Shown here: piece after piece, positions 35,401 through 44,628 of the stretch | Layout of the letters: every line of letters begins with the position of its first letter | Position numbering within the stretch: position 1 is the first letter of the stretch | Assembly (NCBI GenBank): GCA_028284905.1 | Contig: JANQQU010000089.1 | Location: 62,001 to 126,000, forward strand | Length of the DNA: 64,000 nucleotides | Source of the DNA: Calditrichia bacterium | GTDB taxonomy: Bacteria > Calditrichota > Calditrichia > RBG-13-44-9 > J075 | Direction: 5' to 3' | Notes under the pieces: model-generated | Told to the model about the DNA's origin: nothing | Seen by the model: the letters and a program-made list of their open reading frames with translations, nothing else | Database searches by the model: none | Program-made: the position numbers and the translations under genes

Positions 35401-36817
35401 GACTAACCACGGCAGCATCACAAAAACAGATGCTAACGGCACTACCCGTTTCGAAATAGATTTTTTCAATTACGGCACCCTGGATATTACCAATACCGAC
35501 GTCGCTTTCGAGGAAGCATTTGTTAATCATCCGAATGGGAGGGTGCGCGGCAGCGGCACGCTGGATATGTCCGATGCGGCTTTCCAAAACGATGGCGACT
35601 TTGAGCCTGGCGAAGGCACCGCTTCTCTGAGTTTTATCGGCGACTTTCATCAAACTGCCAGCAGTGTCCTCGATATTGAAATTGGGGGTATGACCGCTGG
35701 TAGTGATCATGATGAGTTTGTCGTATTGGATTCCGTCAGCCTGGCTGGCACTATTAACCTCACCACCGTAAATGGATTCGCACCGGCAATCGGTGATTCC
35801 TTTGTTGTAGTTACGCACAATGGCCGGGTTGGTCAATTTGCCAATATTACCAGCTCAATTCCCGGTGGCGGAGAGGCGTTCCAGGTAGCCTATTATCCAA
35901 ATCAGGTCGTCGTAAAAACTGTTCGCTCCAATAATCTTCCCATCCTGGGTACTGATATCCGCACCATTCTCGAAGATGATTCCACCACGCTCAATGTGCT
36001 GAGTAATGACAGTGATCCGGATGGAGACCCCTTAACCATCGCGGACATCATTCAATCCGCGAACGGTGTGGCAACTTTAACTGGCGACAGTACCATCAAA
36101 TATATTCCCAATGAGAATTTCTTTGGTGCAGACACCTTTTATTATGTCGTCAACGATGGTTTCGGTGCGATGGTGAATGGCACGGTAATTATGAATGTGG
36201 TCGGTGTTAATGATCTTGTCGATATTAGCGGCATTCCCGACACGCTTTCATTTGGAACGAATCAAAATGTGACCCTGGATGTTTGGAACGCGGTAAGTGA
36301 TCCGGAAACGGCGGATTCATTATTATCCTATAGCTTCCAATCGTCAAACAATTCAGTAAGCGCGGATTTTAATGCATTAACTGGCATACTAACACTGGCC
36401 GCCCAAAACAACTTCCAGGGCACAATCAGTTTGAATGTGGAAATAACCGACGAGGATAATGCCACTGCTCAAAAATCCGTAACAGTGATCGTCACCGGCC
36501 CGGTTGGTGTAGAACCAGTACCGCAGGCTGCATTACCGGAAAAATTCGAATTAGCACAAAATTATCCTAACCCGTTTAACCCGGAAACGCGCATCCGTTT
36601 CCAATTGCCGGAAGCCGCGGATGTCCAGCTAATTGTCTACAATATGCTCGGGCAACAGGTACGGGTATTGGTAAATACCCATCTGGCGCCGGGATTTTAT
36701 GAAAGCACTTGGGATGGGCGAAATGACTACGGTGTTCAATTGGCCAGCGGTGTCTATATCTATCGGCTTGTAATGCCGACCTTCCAGAAGACGCTGAAAA
36801 TGACTCTGATACGCTAA
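32489..36817 (+). CDS. Giant secreted beta-helix-like repeat protein with T9SS sorting tail, copy 1
   Basis: A 1442-residue exported protein. A Sec signal peptide (about 1-24) is followed by a Trp-rich opening (TYTWTSDNSGWNSSLNWSP) seen in autotransporter-like surface proteins. Residues about 70-1010 contain five roughly 198-residue units rich in Gly, Asn, Thr and Ser (for example GGTFVNHGILTK), which predict a beta-helix. A cadherin/Big_9-like domain (NVLSNDSDPDGDPLTI) and one more Ig-like domain follow. The last 90 residues are the type A sorting tail with QNYPNPFNPE near 1357 and GVYIYRL near the end. It is probably exported by T9SS and kept on the cell surface or released as an adhesin or matrix protein. 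GGAGAGG precedes the ATG. It is paralogous to the next gene. Confidence 0.9.
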   Translation: MLAQIHTTRMFLLIIFLSSALFGQATYTWTSDNSGWNSSLNWSPSGVPGPSDTAIVNSGLVILDDHITVGGLVMTDGNITGTNSLTVNGKMRWEGGIIEPGDSLYIPFGSELNLSGSSSVLLDGRPISNAGDINWTGTGNIRVKNGAVINNRLGGDFNIETDAEIEFSIPSGGTIVNRGVITKLFSFGTTPVEIALENTGNIVVISGTLEFKGGTNASLCTFATNNNGDIAFREGTHTWDNVNFTGGGAALINDAEVTVNSGGLTLQSGMSLILDGGDGLITGSGDALINGVFDWRRGTVAGSGSFLINGEIQIGGTNTKTLDGRTITNVGAASWLESGTWRFINNATFINDTSATLDIQVDALLDFLDNGGGTFVNHGILTKSAGSGNSTFDVPFNNNGTVNINSGNLALTRGGASNNSSYNLSANTALNFSGGTHDINDATFDGDGSVQITSNTVNFNGSQNLIQPTCTLSVTGGVMSGNGLVTVSGPMTWSGGTITGNGSFVSSGHLDLDGTSTKTIDGKTLTINGTATWANSGKIGIRNSGVLSIANGGYFEIQNDSDFDFVSPSGGTIENNGTIRKISSGTTGVEMDFTNNGLLDVQSGTFEFQENTTSTNGNYRASSLGEIIFNEEIHTFDGTTFSGNGGFSEFDNGTVNVNGNGITVADTALLVVNGSNTLIDGSGAIIINGLLQWERGTIAGSGGITINGTLETVGGSSRTLDANNLTNNNLFKWNNTGALRLTNGANFLNTVNGTLEFLTDGVLDHLDPSGGTLNNQGSITKTSGIGKSIIDLETTNSGNVTINSGTLEFTRGGNSSQGTIFNIAPDATLEFDGGIFMLDAVTFNGGTVLQSSNTLSIESSGATVSPDCHFIINGGTLQGDGLFAVTGIFDWRRGNLGGTGIILVDGMMDINGDNAKTLDGKTLMNKATALWRGNGELRFRDNAHLINDTLGTLEIQNNRPFIYSNPGGGIMTNHGSITKTDANGTTRFEIDFFNYGTLDITNTDVAFEEAFVNHPNGRVRGSGTLDMSDAAFQNDGDFEPGEGTASLSFIGDFHQTASSVLDIEIGGMTAGSDHDEFVVLDSVSLAGTINLTTVNGFAPAIGDSFVVVTHNGRVGQFANITSSIPGGGEAFQVAYYPNQVVVKTVRSNNLPILGTDIRTILEDDSTTLNVLSNDSDPDGDPLTIADIIQSANGVATLTGDSTIKYIPNENFFGADTFYYVVNDGFGAMVNGTVIMNVVGVNDLVDISGIPDTLSFGTNQNVTLDVWNAVSDPETADSLLSYSFQSSNNSVSADFNALTGILTLAAQNNFQGTISLNVEITDEDNATAQKSVTVIVTGPVGVEPVPQAALPEKFELAQNYPNPFNPETRIRFQLPEAADVQLIVYNMLGQQVRVLVNTHLAPGFYESTWDGRNDYGVQLASGVYIYRLVMPTFQKTLKMTLIR
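32690..35540 (+). repeat. Five tandem units of about 595 bases in giant gene 1
   Basis: The landmark LDGRxxxN and its variants recur at about 32863, 33452, 34047, 34647 and 35239, a spacing of 590-600 bases. Units are diverged in DNA but share the protein pattern of glycine-rich strands, the landmark, then GGTxxNxGxxTK. Confidence 0.8.
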
Positions 36818-36824
36818 ATTTTTA

Positions 36825-36866
36825 AATGCCGGTGTTTAAATTTCCATTAATACCGGCATTCTTTTT
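36825..36866 (+). terminator. Rho-independent terminator after giant gene 1
   Basis: A 9-bp stem, AATGCCGGT / ACCGGCATT (36825-36833 / 36852-36860), with an 18-base loop is followed by CTTTTTATC. It begins 8 bases after the stop codon. Confidence 0.75.
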
Positions 36867-37227
36867 ATCGCGGATGTGATTATTGCATATAATTTTACCG
36901 TTCACGAATCCTTAAAAAAACTTTGTGCGATGAATCATTCTCATCGAACAGTCATTCGCTACATTTCCAAACGGACATATTTTGCCGTTCTTTAACAAGT
37001 TATATGGAAGTAGTATCGTTATTTTCCGGATGAAAATAAAACTCCCCCAACTATTCTCTTAACGATACTGATATCGCCTCCGAGAGCGTGGAAGCGATTG
37101 CCTGTAGTTGAATAATCCCCGGGCATATGGGCAGGTATGTGCTGTACCGGGAATAATGGCTATAAAACTGAATTATTACGATACAAAACCAAAGATCTCA
37201 TAACCAAGCATGAAAGGGAGAAACTCT
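36867..37227. other. Intergenic region before giant gene 2, about 360 bases
   Basis: No coding frame or RNA gene was recognised. TGGGCAGGTATGTGC at 37128-37142 has the spacing of a sigma-54 element but matches poorly outside GG and GC. GGGAG at 37216-37220 is the SD of the next gene. Confidence 0.45.
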
Positions 37228-40200
37228 ATGCATGTTTCCACAAAAACAAATGTATTCGCAACTTTACTGTTGTTGATAGCATTATCACTCCCGGCTTTTA
37301 GCCAAACGACTTACACCTGGAGTGGTAGTGATACGACCTGGAGTACTGCGAGTGCCTGGAGCCCCAGCGGCGTTCCCGGCGCCACTGATACGGTTGTCAT
37401 CAGCTCCGGTATTATTAATACGGATTCCGATGTATCCGTTGGTGGCATTTTACAATCGGGCGGTATTTTTCGCGGCACTAACGCGTTAACCGTAACCGGT
37501 CGCTATAACTGGACCGGCGGTCGCCTGGAAGGTAGCGGTAGTCTTTCCGTTTCTTCCGGTGCAGCATTTACGATTGGTAGTTTAGCGTTGAAAATCATTG
37601 ATGGATGGACGCTTACAAACAACACCAGCGCAACCTGGAGCGATGATGGCGATATCCGCGTTCAGGGCGGTGGTAGCTTTAGCAATGCCTCCGGCGCTAC
37701 TTTCACCATTCAAAATGCAGCCGCATTTGACATTTCTTCCGGCGGTGGTAGTGTTGTTAACAACGGTACTTTCACAAAAACAGCTAGTGGACAAACTGTC
37801 ATTGAGTTGCCATTTACCAATAACGGCAGCTTTAATGTAAACAGCGGTTCCCTGCAAATGACCGGTGGCACTTCTCATAATGGCGCAACCTATACTACCG
37901 GTGTTAGCACGTCAGTCGAATTTCGTGATAACAATCATACCCTCACGGACGTTGCCCTGGAAGGTAGTGGTGCTGTAAACTTTACCACTGGTGCAATCGG
38001 CACCGTTGGCGGAACAAATGGTTTAACCAGCGCCGCTGGCGTTAGTCTTTCCATGACTGGCAGCGATACCAAACTGGATGGTTCCGGACCGATTACCGTC
38101 AATGGTAGTTTGGATTGGAATCGCGAAGAGATTGCTGGTTCCGGTAATTTGACCATTAATGGCACCATGACTATTAGTGGCGGTAGTTCCCGGACACTGA
38201 GCGGAAGAACACTGGTTAACAATGGTACCGTTACCTGGACAGGCGGTGGAAACTTACGCCTGACTTCCAATGCAAACATCAACAATGTTGCCGGATCTAC
38301 CTTCGAAGTACAAACTGATGGTATTCTGGATTTTCTCGATCCCAATGGCGGTACGTTCACCAATGCGGGAACATTTACCAGAAGCGCCGGTAGCGGAAAC
38401 TTCATCTTTGATGTCGCATTTGATAATTCCGGTACTTTAAATCTGAATTCCGGAAATATCCGCCTCACCCGTGGTGGAAATAGCAATAGCGGTACGTATT
38501 CCATCCAACCCGGTCGTATGTTGGAATTCGACGGCAGCACCCACACTTTAGATAACATGACTTTCCCCAATAGCGGCACCATTCAAATTTCCAGCAATAC
38601 CGTAAGTATTAATGGTGCTGGTATAACTATTGGCGCTACAACTGTTTTAAACCTGAATGCCGGTATCCTGAACGGAAACGGCCCGATTAATGTCGATGGT
38701 ACCCTGAACTGGAATGGCGGTATTCTCTCCGGATCCGGTTTATTAAGCAACAATAATGTTATGAACATTAGCGGGAATAATGACAAAACGATCGACACCC
38801 GCTCTTTAACCAATAATGGCACCATCAACTGGACCGGCACTGGCGCAGTTGAGCTGGATAACGGAACGGTATTCACGAATGCCGGTACTGGTATTCTCAA
38901 CATGCAGGATAATAATGAGCTGGACTTTGTCTTCCCCACCGGTGGTTCTTTTATCAACAATGGTGTTGTTAACCGAAGCAGTGGTTTTGGTGAAGCGCTG
39001 TTCGATGTACCGGTAGAAAATAATGGTACGATCAACCTGCAAACCGGCACGATGAGCATCGCCCGGGGTAGCAACGGTGCTGCAGCGATTTTCGATGTTT
39101 CCGCCGGAACAACCCTGGAATTCAGTGATAACTCCCATACATATGATGGCATCACCTTGAATGGAAATGGCACTGTTCAGGCACGGGACGAAGCCACGAT
39201 GACTTTCAACGGCACTGGCCTCAATATTACCAGTGGCATCACTTTCGAAACATTTGCCGGTGGAACAACCATTGGTGGCACCGGACCGGTTCTCGTAGAC
39301 GGAACATACAACTGGAATCGCGGCACCATTACCGGAACAGCCGCCTTTACTGTAAACGGTTTGTTAAGCCTCAGTGGTACCAGCAGCCGTGATCTTGATG
39401 GTAGAACATTGACCATTAACAGTACAATGCAATGGACTGAAGCCAGCGTGCTTCGTATGGCCAACAGTGCGCTTATCGATATTCTATTTGGTTCAACTTT
39501 AGATTTAAAAGCAGATGGTAGCATCGATTTTCTTAATCCGAGTGGTGGTACGATTATCAACCTTGGTACTCTCAAGAAAAGCGGTGGCTTAGGAAACTCA
39601 TTTATCGATGTTGCTATTACCAACCCCGGCGATCTGGACGTATCCACTGGGACAATGCGTCTTACCCGCGGCGGCGACCATACCGGCTCGACCTTTAATA
39701 CCGGCGCGAATAGCACAATCGAATTTGATGGTGGTGCTCATACTCTGGATAACACCGAAGTTACCGGTAGCGGTAGCCTGCAAGTTTCCAGCAATGTTAT
39801 TACTGTCAATGCCGGCGGCCTCTCCATGGCTGCAGGCACCAACCTGAACCTGGATGCCGGTACTATCACTGGTAGCGGTGAGATCGAAACAGGTTCGCTG
39901 ACCTGGAACAAAGCGACGATTTCTGGTAGTGGCAATTTAACTGCCGCCACCGGCCTTACCATCTTCGGTGCAGATGCTCGTCTGCTCAGTGGCCGTAACC
40001 TGATTAGTAAAGGTGCTGGTGTATGGTCTGGCAGTGGTAATTTCCGCCTTTCTAACAACGCACAATTTGTTAACGATACAACCGCTTCTTTGGATCTGCA
40101 GAGTGACGCAAACTTCCAGTTTTTCTCTCCCAATGGTGGTACTGTCGTTAACAATGGTACTTACACCAAGAGTGTAGACGGACTGGGCAGCTCCCTGGTG

Positions 40201-42828
40201 CCGGTAGATTTTACTAACAATGGCACCCTGAATGTAGCGGCCGGTACGATGGTCTTCTCAACAGTGCTTAACAACACGACGACCGGCACCCTTGCGGGTA
40301 ATGGCACAATCAATGTTACTGGCGCTACCTTTACCAATAATGGAAACACAGCACCGGGCGCTTCTGCCGGCGCGCTGAATATTACTGGTAATTTCGCACC
40401 CAGTGCAACTTCGAATCTGAATATCGAACTTGGTGGCACTACCCCGGGAACCGAATATGACCAACTGAATGTTTCCCAAACCGCAACACTGGATGGGATA
40501 GTAAACGTTTCGTTGATCAACAACTTCGCTCCGCAGGTGGGTGATGAATTCCAGATTCTCAATTATGGCGCAAGAGTCGGACAATTCCCGACCATTAACG
40601 ATCCGAGTGTCGATGTCCGTTTTATTCCGATCTACAGTCCCACCGGACTTAGCTTGCGGGTAATTCAAACCAACGTTTCCCCGGTTGCTAATGCCGATAG
40701 TGCAACTATCAACGAAGATAATACTGTTGATATCAATGTGCTCGCGAATGACTTTGACGGCAATGGCGATCCAATGACCATTTCCAGTTTCACCCAGCCG
40801 GTAAATGGCTCTGTTTCCCAGGTGGGCGACAGCCTGCTGCGTTACCAGCCCCTTGAAAATGATTTTGGCATCCAGAATTTTACCTACAAAATTAGTGATG
40901 GTAATTCTGAAGACAGCTCAACCGTTAAAGTGACGATCAATGCTGTGAATGACAATCCGGTAATCAGCCCGGCTATTCCGGATGTTGTTTTCAAGGAAGA
41001 CAGCACTGCATCTTTGGATCTCGATTCCTATGCAACTGACGTAGAAAGTGATACTTCCGAACTGGTTTGGGATGCTGTCGTTATCGATGCTCAGGCCGGA
41101 ACAGGTGTTCCTGCACCGGATCAGGGTGAAAAAGGCGGCGCTTCAGGTGTTATTGAAGTGGATGTCACCGACCTCACCGTATCTATCGATCCGGTCAGCC
41201 ATGTCGCAGATTTCAGTTCCACTGCAGACACCAGCGGTATCTTCACAGTTGTATTCACTGTTGGCGATCCGCAAGAAGGCACCGACACAGATACTATCAC
41301 TGTTACCGTTACCGGCGAAAATGACCCGCATTTCGTTTCCAATCCGATCGCGGATGTCGCTTATGACGAAGACAGTGGTCCACGCACCGTAGTCAGCAGT
41401 ATGGACAGCGTTTACAGCGATCCTGATCCCGATCAGGTATTAAGCTACAGCGCTTCTTCCGACACTTCTGCCATTCAGGCAAGCGTCGTTAACGACAGCC
41501 TGCGGGTAAACTTTACCGAAAACTTTAATGGCAGTGGTGTGGTAACTGTTTCTGCGAATGACGGCAGCGGATTAATCATCGACGATCAGTTCACCGTAAC
41601 GGTAAACCCGATTAACGATGCACCAATGGTCTTCCCGTCAATTCCCAATATTATTTTTCAGGAAGACAGCTCTTCAACCCTCGATCTGGATGGGTTCAGC
41701 CAGGATGTTGATAATGATACTACGGAAATGACCTGGGCTGCCGATGTTATCGCTGCAGCGAATATAGAGGTTGACGTTACAGATCTTATCATTTCCATCG
41801 ATCCGGTCACTCACGTTGCTACTTTTAGCGCCACTCCGGATAGCACTGGTATCTTCACGGTTGTATTCACCGTCGAGGATCCGGCAGGATTAAGTGACAC
41901 CGACACCATGACTGTCACTGTCGATGATCAGCCCTCTCCCTCTGTATTGAACCCGATCGCAGATCAGGTTTATGACGAAGATAGCGGCCCGCGTGCAGTA
42001 GTTGCGGATTTGGATAGCGTATTTTTTAATCCGTTTCCGAGCATTCCGTTAACCTTCGCCGCAGAATCGAATAATCCTGACATCCAGGTGAATGTCACCA
42101 ACAATACTCTGGAAGTTGATTTTACCGAAAATTATCATGGTGCAGGTCTTGTCACTGTTACAGCCACCGGCGATGATGGCGCAGAGGTTATCGACGATTT
42201 TAACATTACCGTATCATCAGTCAATGACATTCCGGTGCTTAGCGGCTTACCGGCATCTATCACCTTTGCCGGAGACAGCACTGCCGAACTGCACATTTGG
42301 GATTTTGTCAGTGACATCGAAACAGCGGACTCGTTGATGAGTTATCAGTTCGATGCTTCTAACGATTCCCTGGCCCGGAATTATGATGCAAACACCGGTG
42401 TGCTCACCCTGTTTGCCCAGTCCGGATTTGCCGGTACTATCGACCTCGGTGTTGTTGTGGACGATGGTGATGGCGGTGTAGTTGGAGATACAATCGCGGT
42501 TACCGTTACCGCATTGGTAGGATTGGAACCGGTAGCAGGCAATGTTCCGTTGGAATATGAACTGTCCCAGAACTATCCGAATCCTTTTAATCCGAGTACA
42601 ACGATCAACTTTCAGTTGCCGGAAGCAAGCAGCGTTCAGTTAACCGTATATAGTGTGCTGGGCCAAAAAATCCGCACGCTGGTTAACGATCAATTGCCGG
42701 CTGGCTTCCATCAGGCAGTTTGGGATGGTCTCAGCGATCAGGGATTCCAGCTTTCCAGTGGTATCTATATTTACCGCCTGGAAACCCCGGCATTCCAGAA
42801 ATTCCGCAAGATGATCCTGCTGAAATAA
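37228..42828 (+). CDS. Giant secreted beta-helix-like repeat protein with T9SS sorting tail, copy 2
   Basis: An 1866-residue paralogue of the preceding protein. It has a signal peptide (about 1-26), the Trp-rich opening TYTWSGSDTTWSTASAW, and five Gly/Asn/Thr/Ser-rich units of about 198 residues. It then carries a longer set of cadherin-like domains than copy 1: one Big_9-like (INVLANDFDGNGDPMTI) and about five further repeats marked by NEDN, KEDS and YDEDSGP. The sorting tail begins with QNYPNPFNPS near 1781. ATG 37228 is preferred over the in-frame ATG 37210 because GGGAG is 7 bases upstream and the signal peptide then starts correctly. The acidic DxD/ED motifs of the cadherin-like part may bind calcium. 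The likely role is adhesion or matrix formation. Confidence 0.9.
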   Translation: MHVSTKTNVFATLLLLIALSLPAFSQTTYTWSGSDTTWSTASAWSPSGVPGATDTVVISSGIINTDSDVSVGGILQSGGIFRGTNALTVTGRYNWTGGRLEGSGSLSVSSGAAFTIGSLALKIIDGWTLTNNTSATWSDDGDIRVQGGGSFSNASGATFTIQNAAAFDISSGGGSVVNNGTFTKTASGQTVIELPFTNNGSFNVNSGSLQMTGGTSHNGATYTTGVSTSVEFRDNNHTLTDVALEGSGAVNFTTGAIGTVGGTNGLTSAAGVSLSMTGSDTKLDGSGPITVNGSLDWNREEIAGSGNLTINGTMTISGGSSRTLSGRTLVNNGTVTWTGGGNLRLTSNANINNVAGSTFEVQTDGILDFLDPNGGTFTNAGTFTRSAGSGNFIFDVAFDNSGTLNLNSGNIRLTRGGNSNSGTYSIQPGRMLEFDGSTHTLDNMTFPNSGTIQISSNTVSINGAGITIGATTVLNLNAGILNGNGPINVDGTLNWNGGILSGSGLLSNNNVMNISGNNDKTIDTRSLTNNGTINWTGTGAVELDNGTVFTNAGTGILNMQDNNELDFVFPTGGSFINNGVVNRSSGFGEALFDVPVENNGTINLQTGTMSIARGSNGAAAIFDVSAGTTLEFSDNSHTYDGITLNGNGTVQARDEATMTFNGTGLNITSGITFETFAGGTTIGGTGPVLVDGTYNWNRGTITGTAAFTVNGLLSLSGTSSRDLDGRTLTINSTMQWTEASVLRMANSALIDILFGSTLDLKADGSIDFLNPSGGTIINLGTLKKSGGLGNSFIDVAITNPGDLDVSTGTMRLTRGGDHTGSTFNTGANSTIEFDGGAHTLDNTEVTGSGSLQVSSNVITVNAGGLSMAAGTNLNLDAGTITGSGEIETGSLTWNKATISGSGNLTAATGLTIFGADARLLSGRNLISKGAGVWSGSGNFRLSNNAQFVNDTTASLDLQSDANFQFFSPNGGTVVNNGTYTKSVDGLGSSLVPVDFTNNGTLNVAAGTMVFSTVLNNTTTGTLAGNGTINVTGATFTNNGNTAPGASAGALNITGNFAPSATSNLNIELGGTTPGTEYDQLNVSQTATLDGIVNVSLINNFAPQVGDEFQILNYGARVGQFPTINDPSVDVRFIPIYSPTGLSLRVIQTNVSPVANADSATINEDNTVDINVLANDFDGNGDPMTISSFTQPVNGSVSQVGDSLLRYQPLENDFGIQNFTYKISDGNSEDSSTVKVTINAVNDNPVISPAIPDVVFKEDSTASLDLDSYATDVESDTSELVWDAVVIDAQAGTGVPAPDQGEKGGASGVIEVDVTDLTVSIDPVSHVADFSSTADTSGIFTVVFTVGDPQEGTDTDTITVTVTGENDPHFVSNPIADVAYDEDSGPRTVVSSMDSVYSDPDPDQVLSYSASSDTSAIQASVVNDSLRVNFTENFNGSGVVTVSANDGSGLIIDDQFTVTVNPINDAPMVFPSIPNIIFQEDSSSTLDLDGFSQDVDNDTTEMTWAADVIAAANIEVDVTDLIISIDPVTHVATFSATPDSTGIFTVVFTVEDPAGLSDTDTMTVTVDDQPSPSVLNPIADQVYDEDSGPRAVVADLDSVFFNPFPSIPLTFAAESNNPDIQVNVTNNTLEVDFTENYHGAGLVTVTATGDDGAEVIDDFNITVSSVNDIPVLSGLPASITFAGDSTAELHIWDFVSDIETADSLMSYQFDASNDSLARNYDANTGVLTLFAQSGFAGTIDLGVVVDDGDGGVVGDTIAVTVTALVGLEPVAGNVPLEYELSQNYPNPFNPSTTINFQLPEASSVQLTVYSVLGQKIRTLVNDQLPAGFHQAVWDGLSDQGFQLSSGIYIYRLETPAFQKFRKMILLK
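37430..40270 (+). repeat. Five tandem units of about 595 bases in giant gene 2
   Basis: The landmark (IDGWTLTN, LSGRTLVN, IDTRSLTN, LDGRTLTI, LSGRNLIS) recurs at about 37597, 38199, 38790, 39396 and 39979. Spacing and unit number equal those of giant gene 1, so the array existed before the two genes diverged. Confidence 0.8.
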
Positions 42829-42877
42829 GGAATTGTAAACATAGCCGCTAACCCGGCTGTTAAGTATTTGAAATAAA

Positions 42878-42925
42878 ATGCCCCCGTTCTTTGTCGATAT
42901 CGACTGGATCGGGGGCATCCTTTTT
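42878..42925 (+). terminator. Rho-independent terminator after giant gene 2
   Basis: ATGCCCCCG / CGGGGGCAT (42878-42886 / 42910-42918) form a 9-bp stem followed by CCTTTTTG. The loop contains a second perfect palindrome, GTCGATATCGAC (42893-42904). Confidence 0.8.
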
Positions 42926-43053
42926 GCAGTGCAGTCTCATACGGGTACGGCTATTCTCTCAGGCGATACCCAAAACAATGCTGGATTTACTGCATTTTTT
43001 TTGTAGATTGATGTTTACTAATTACTTCCGTTCAACCATGCGGCTTTCGAGAT

Positions 43054-44628
43054 ATGGCAACGACCTCCTCAGATGATCTTAAAACCCTTCAGCAGGAAAA
43101 TCAGTCTCTCAAAGAGAAACTGGAAGACTACGAGCAACTTTATAAAGTTCTGGAGACCGTCAGCTCTTTTATTAAGGTAGATGACGTCATCGAGCACATC
43201 ACTGAGGAAGCTTTGGCACTTTGTCAGGCAGATCAGGGTGCGATATTATTGTTCGACCCGGCAGGCAAGAATGAAGCAAAAACGCTCATCCGGCAATCCT
43301 CTTCCCGCGATATTAAACTCGACCACTTTCTCAACATGATGCTCGCCGGCTGGGTAACGAACAATAACCGTCCCCTGCTCTCCTCCAATCTGGAAGAAGC
43401 TGTCGGCAAAGAATTCATAAAAGATCAATATACTGATATCAGCTCCGTGATCAGTATGCCATTGATGCTGCAAGGAAAAATGATTGGCGTTCTGAATCTT
43501 ATTCGCCTGCAGGCAAAGGCAGAATTCTCCGAGCGGGAACTTCATTTACTGAATATTCTCGGGGCGATCTTTGGGCAGTATATTCATAACGCGAAACTGC
43601 ATCACGAGGTTTTTAATGAGACCCTTCGCCTGCGTAAAGAGGTGCAGGATAAGTATGCGTTTCATGGCATTGTTGGCCAGAGTCCTCAGCTCAAATCCGT
43701 ATTTGCGATTCTGGAGCGGGTAACGCCAACCGATGCCCGGGTATTAATCCAGGGAGAAAGCGGCACAGGAAAGGAACTGATCGCCAAGGTGCTACATTAC
43801 AGTGGTCCCCGCAAGGATAAACCCTTTGTTGCGATCGACTGCGGCGCCCTGCCGGCCACTTTGCTGGAAGGTGAGTTGTTCGGTTATTTAAAAGGATCTT
43901 TCACCGGCGCAAACCGCGATAAGAAAGGGCTGTTTGAAGTCGCCAACGGCGGCACCCTTTTCCTCGATGAAATTGTTAGCATGCCCCTGGAAATTCAGAG
44001 TAAATTTTTACGGGCGATTCAGGAGAGCGAAATTCGCCCGCTGGGTAGCACTCAGGTTCGTAAAGTAGACGTGCGAATCCTCTCCGCCGCCAGCAGCAAT
44101 CTGCGAGAAAAGCTTGAGTCCGGTGAATTTCGACAGGACCTGTTCTACCGGCTGAATGTCGTTACCGTTCAATTGCCGCCGCTGCGAAATCGCAAGGGAG
44201 ACATTGCCATTCTCGCCAATCACTTTTTAGGAAAAATGACCGGGCGGCATAATAAACCGATCAAAGGATTTAAGCCGGAAACGATGGCGCATCTGGAAGC
44301 TTACAGCTGGCCAGGAAATGTGCGGGAGCTGGAAAATATTGTCGAACGGATGGTTATTCTTACCGAGGAAGAACAAGATTATATCCCGGTCGATCTATTA
44401 CCATTTGAGATTCGTCCGCAAACATTTTCGGAACCGGCAGAGTCCCCCGCTTTAATGCCGGCACCTCAGAATATCAAACATAAAAAAGCCAATTATGAGA
44501 AGGCGATTCTGCTCGAAGCATTGGCAAACAATAAGTGGAACCAATCCGCGGCAGCAAGGGAGCTAGGAATTTCCGAACGCACGGTGCGCTACCAGATGAA
44601 AAAATACAATATCCAGAAACCAGGCTAG
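43054..44628 (+). CDS. Sigma-54-dependent activator (GAF, AAA+, Fis)
   Basis: A 524-residue bacterial enhancer-binding protein. An N-terminal coiled coil (about 5-30) leads to a GAF sensor domain (about 30-185). The AAA+ domain (about 200-430) has Walker A GESGTGKE (K240), Walker B GTLFLDEI and an arginine-rich sensor region. The sigma-54 contact loop reads GSFTGA (281-286) in place of the usual GAFTGA. The C-terminal Fis-type helix-turn-helix is NQSAAARELGISERTVRYQM. It binds enhancer sites and drives sigma-54 RNA polymerase by ATP hydrolysis. The GAF ligand is unknown. Likely targets include genes with sigma-54-like elements at 49736 and 55818, which is inference. Confidence 0.93.
   Translation: MATTSSDDLKTLQQENQSLKEKLEDYEQLYKVLETVSSFIKVDDVIEHITEEALALCQADQGAILLFDPAGKNEAKTLIRQSSSRDIKLDHFLNMMLAGWVTNNNRPLLSSNLEEAVGKEFIKDQYTDISSVISMPLMLQGKMIGVLNLIRLQAKAEFSERELHLLNILGAIFGQYIHNAKLHHEVFNETLRLRKEVQDKYAFHGIVGQSPQLKSVFAILERVTPTDARVLIQGESGTGKELIAKVLHYSGPRKDKPFVAIDCGALPATLLEGELFGYLKGSFTGANRDKKGLFEVANGGTLFLDEIVSMPLEIQSKFLRAIQESEIRPLGSTQVRKVDVRILSAASSNLREKLESGEFRQDLFYRLNVVTVQLPPLRNRKGDIAILANHFLGKMTGRHNKPIKGFKPETMAHLEAYSWPGNVRELENIVERMVILTEEEQDYIPVDLLPFEIRPQTFSEPAESPALMPAPQNIKHKKANYEKAILLEALANNKWNQSAAARELGISERTVRYQMKKYNIQKPG

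Noticed and set aside
32800-36000. Several long minus-strand frames inside the giant repeat genes
   Set aside because: They mirror the repetitive codon pattern of the plus-strand proteins and show no domain or signal of their own.
37128-37142. Sigma-54-like spacing (GG-N10-GC) upstream of giant gene 2
   Set aside because: Only GG and GC match; such spacing is expected about once per 250 bases by chance, and the site is 86 bases from the start.
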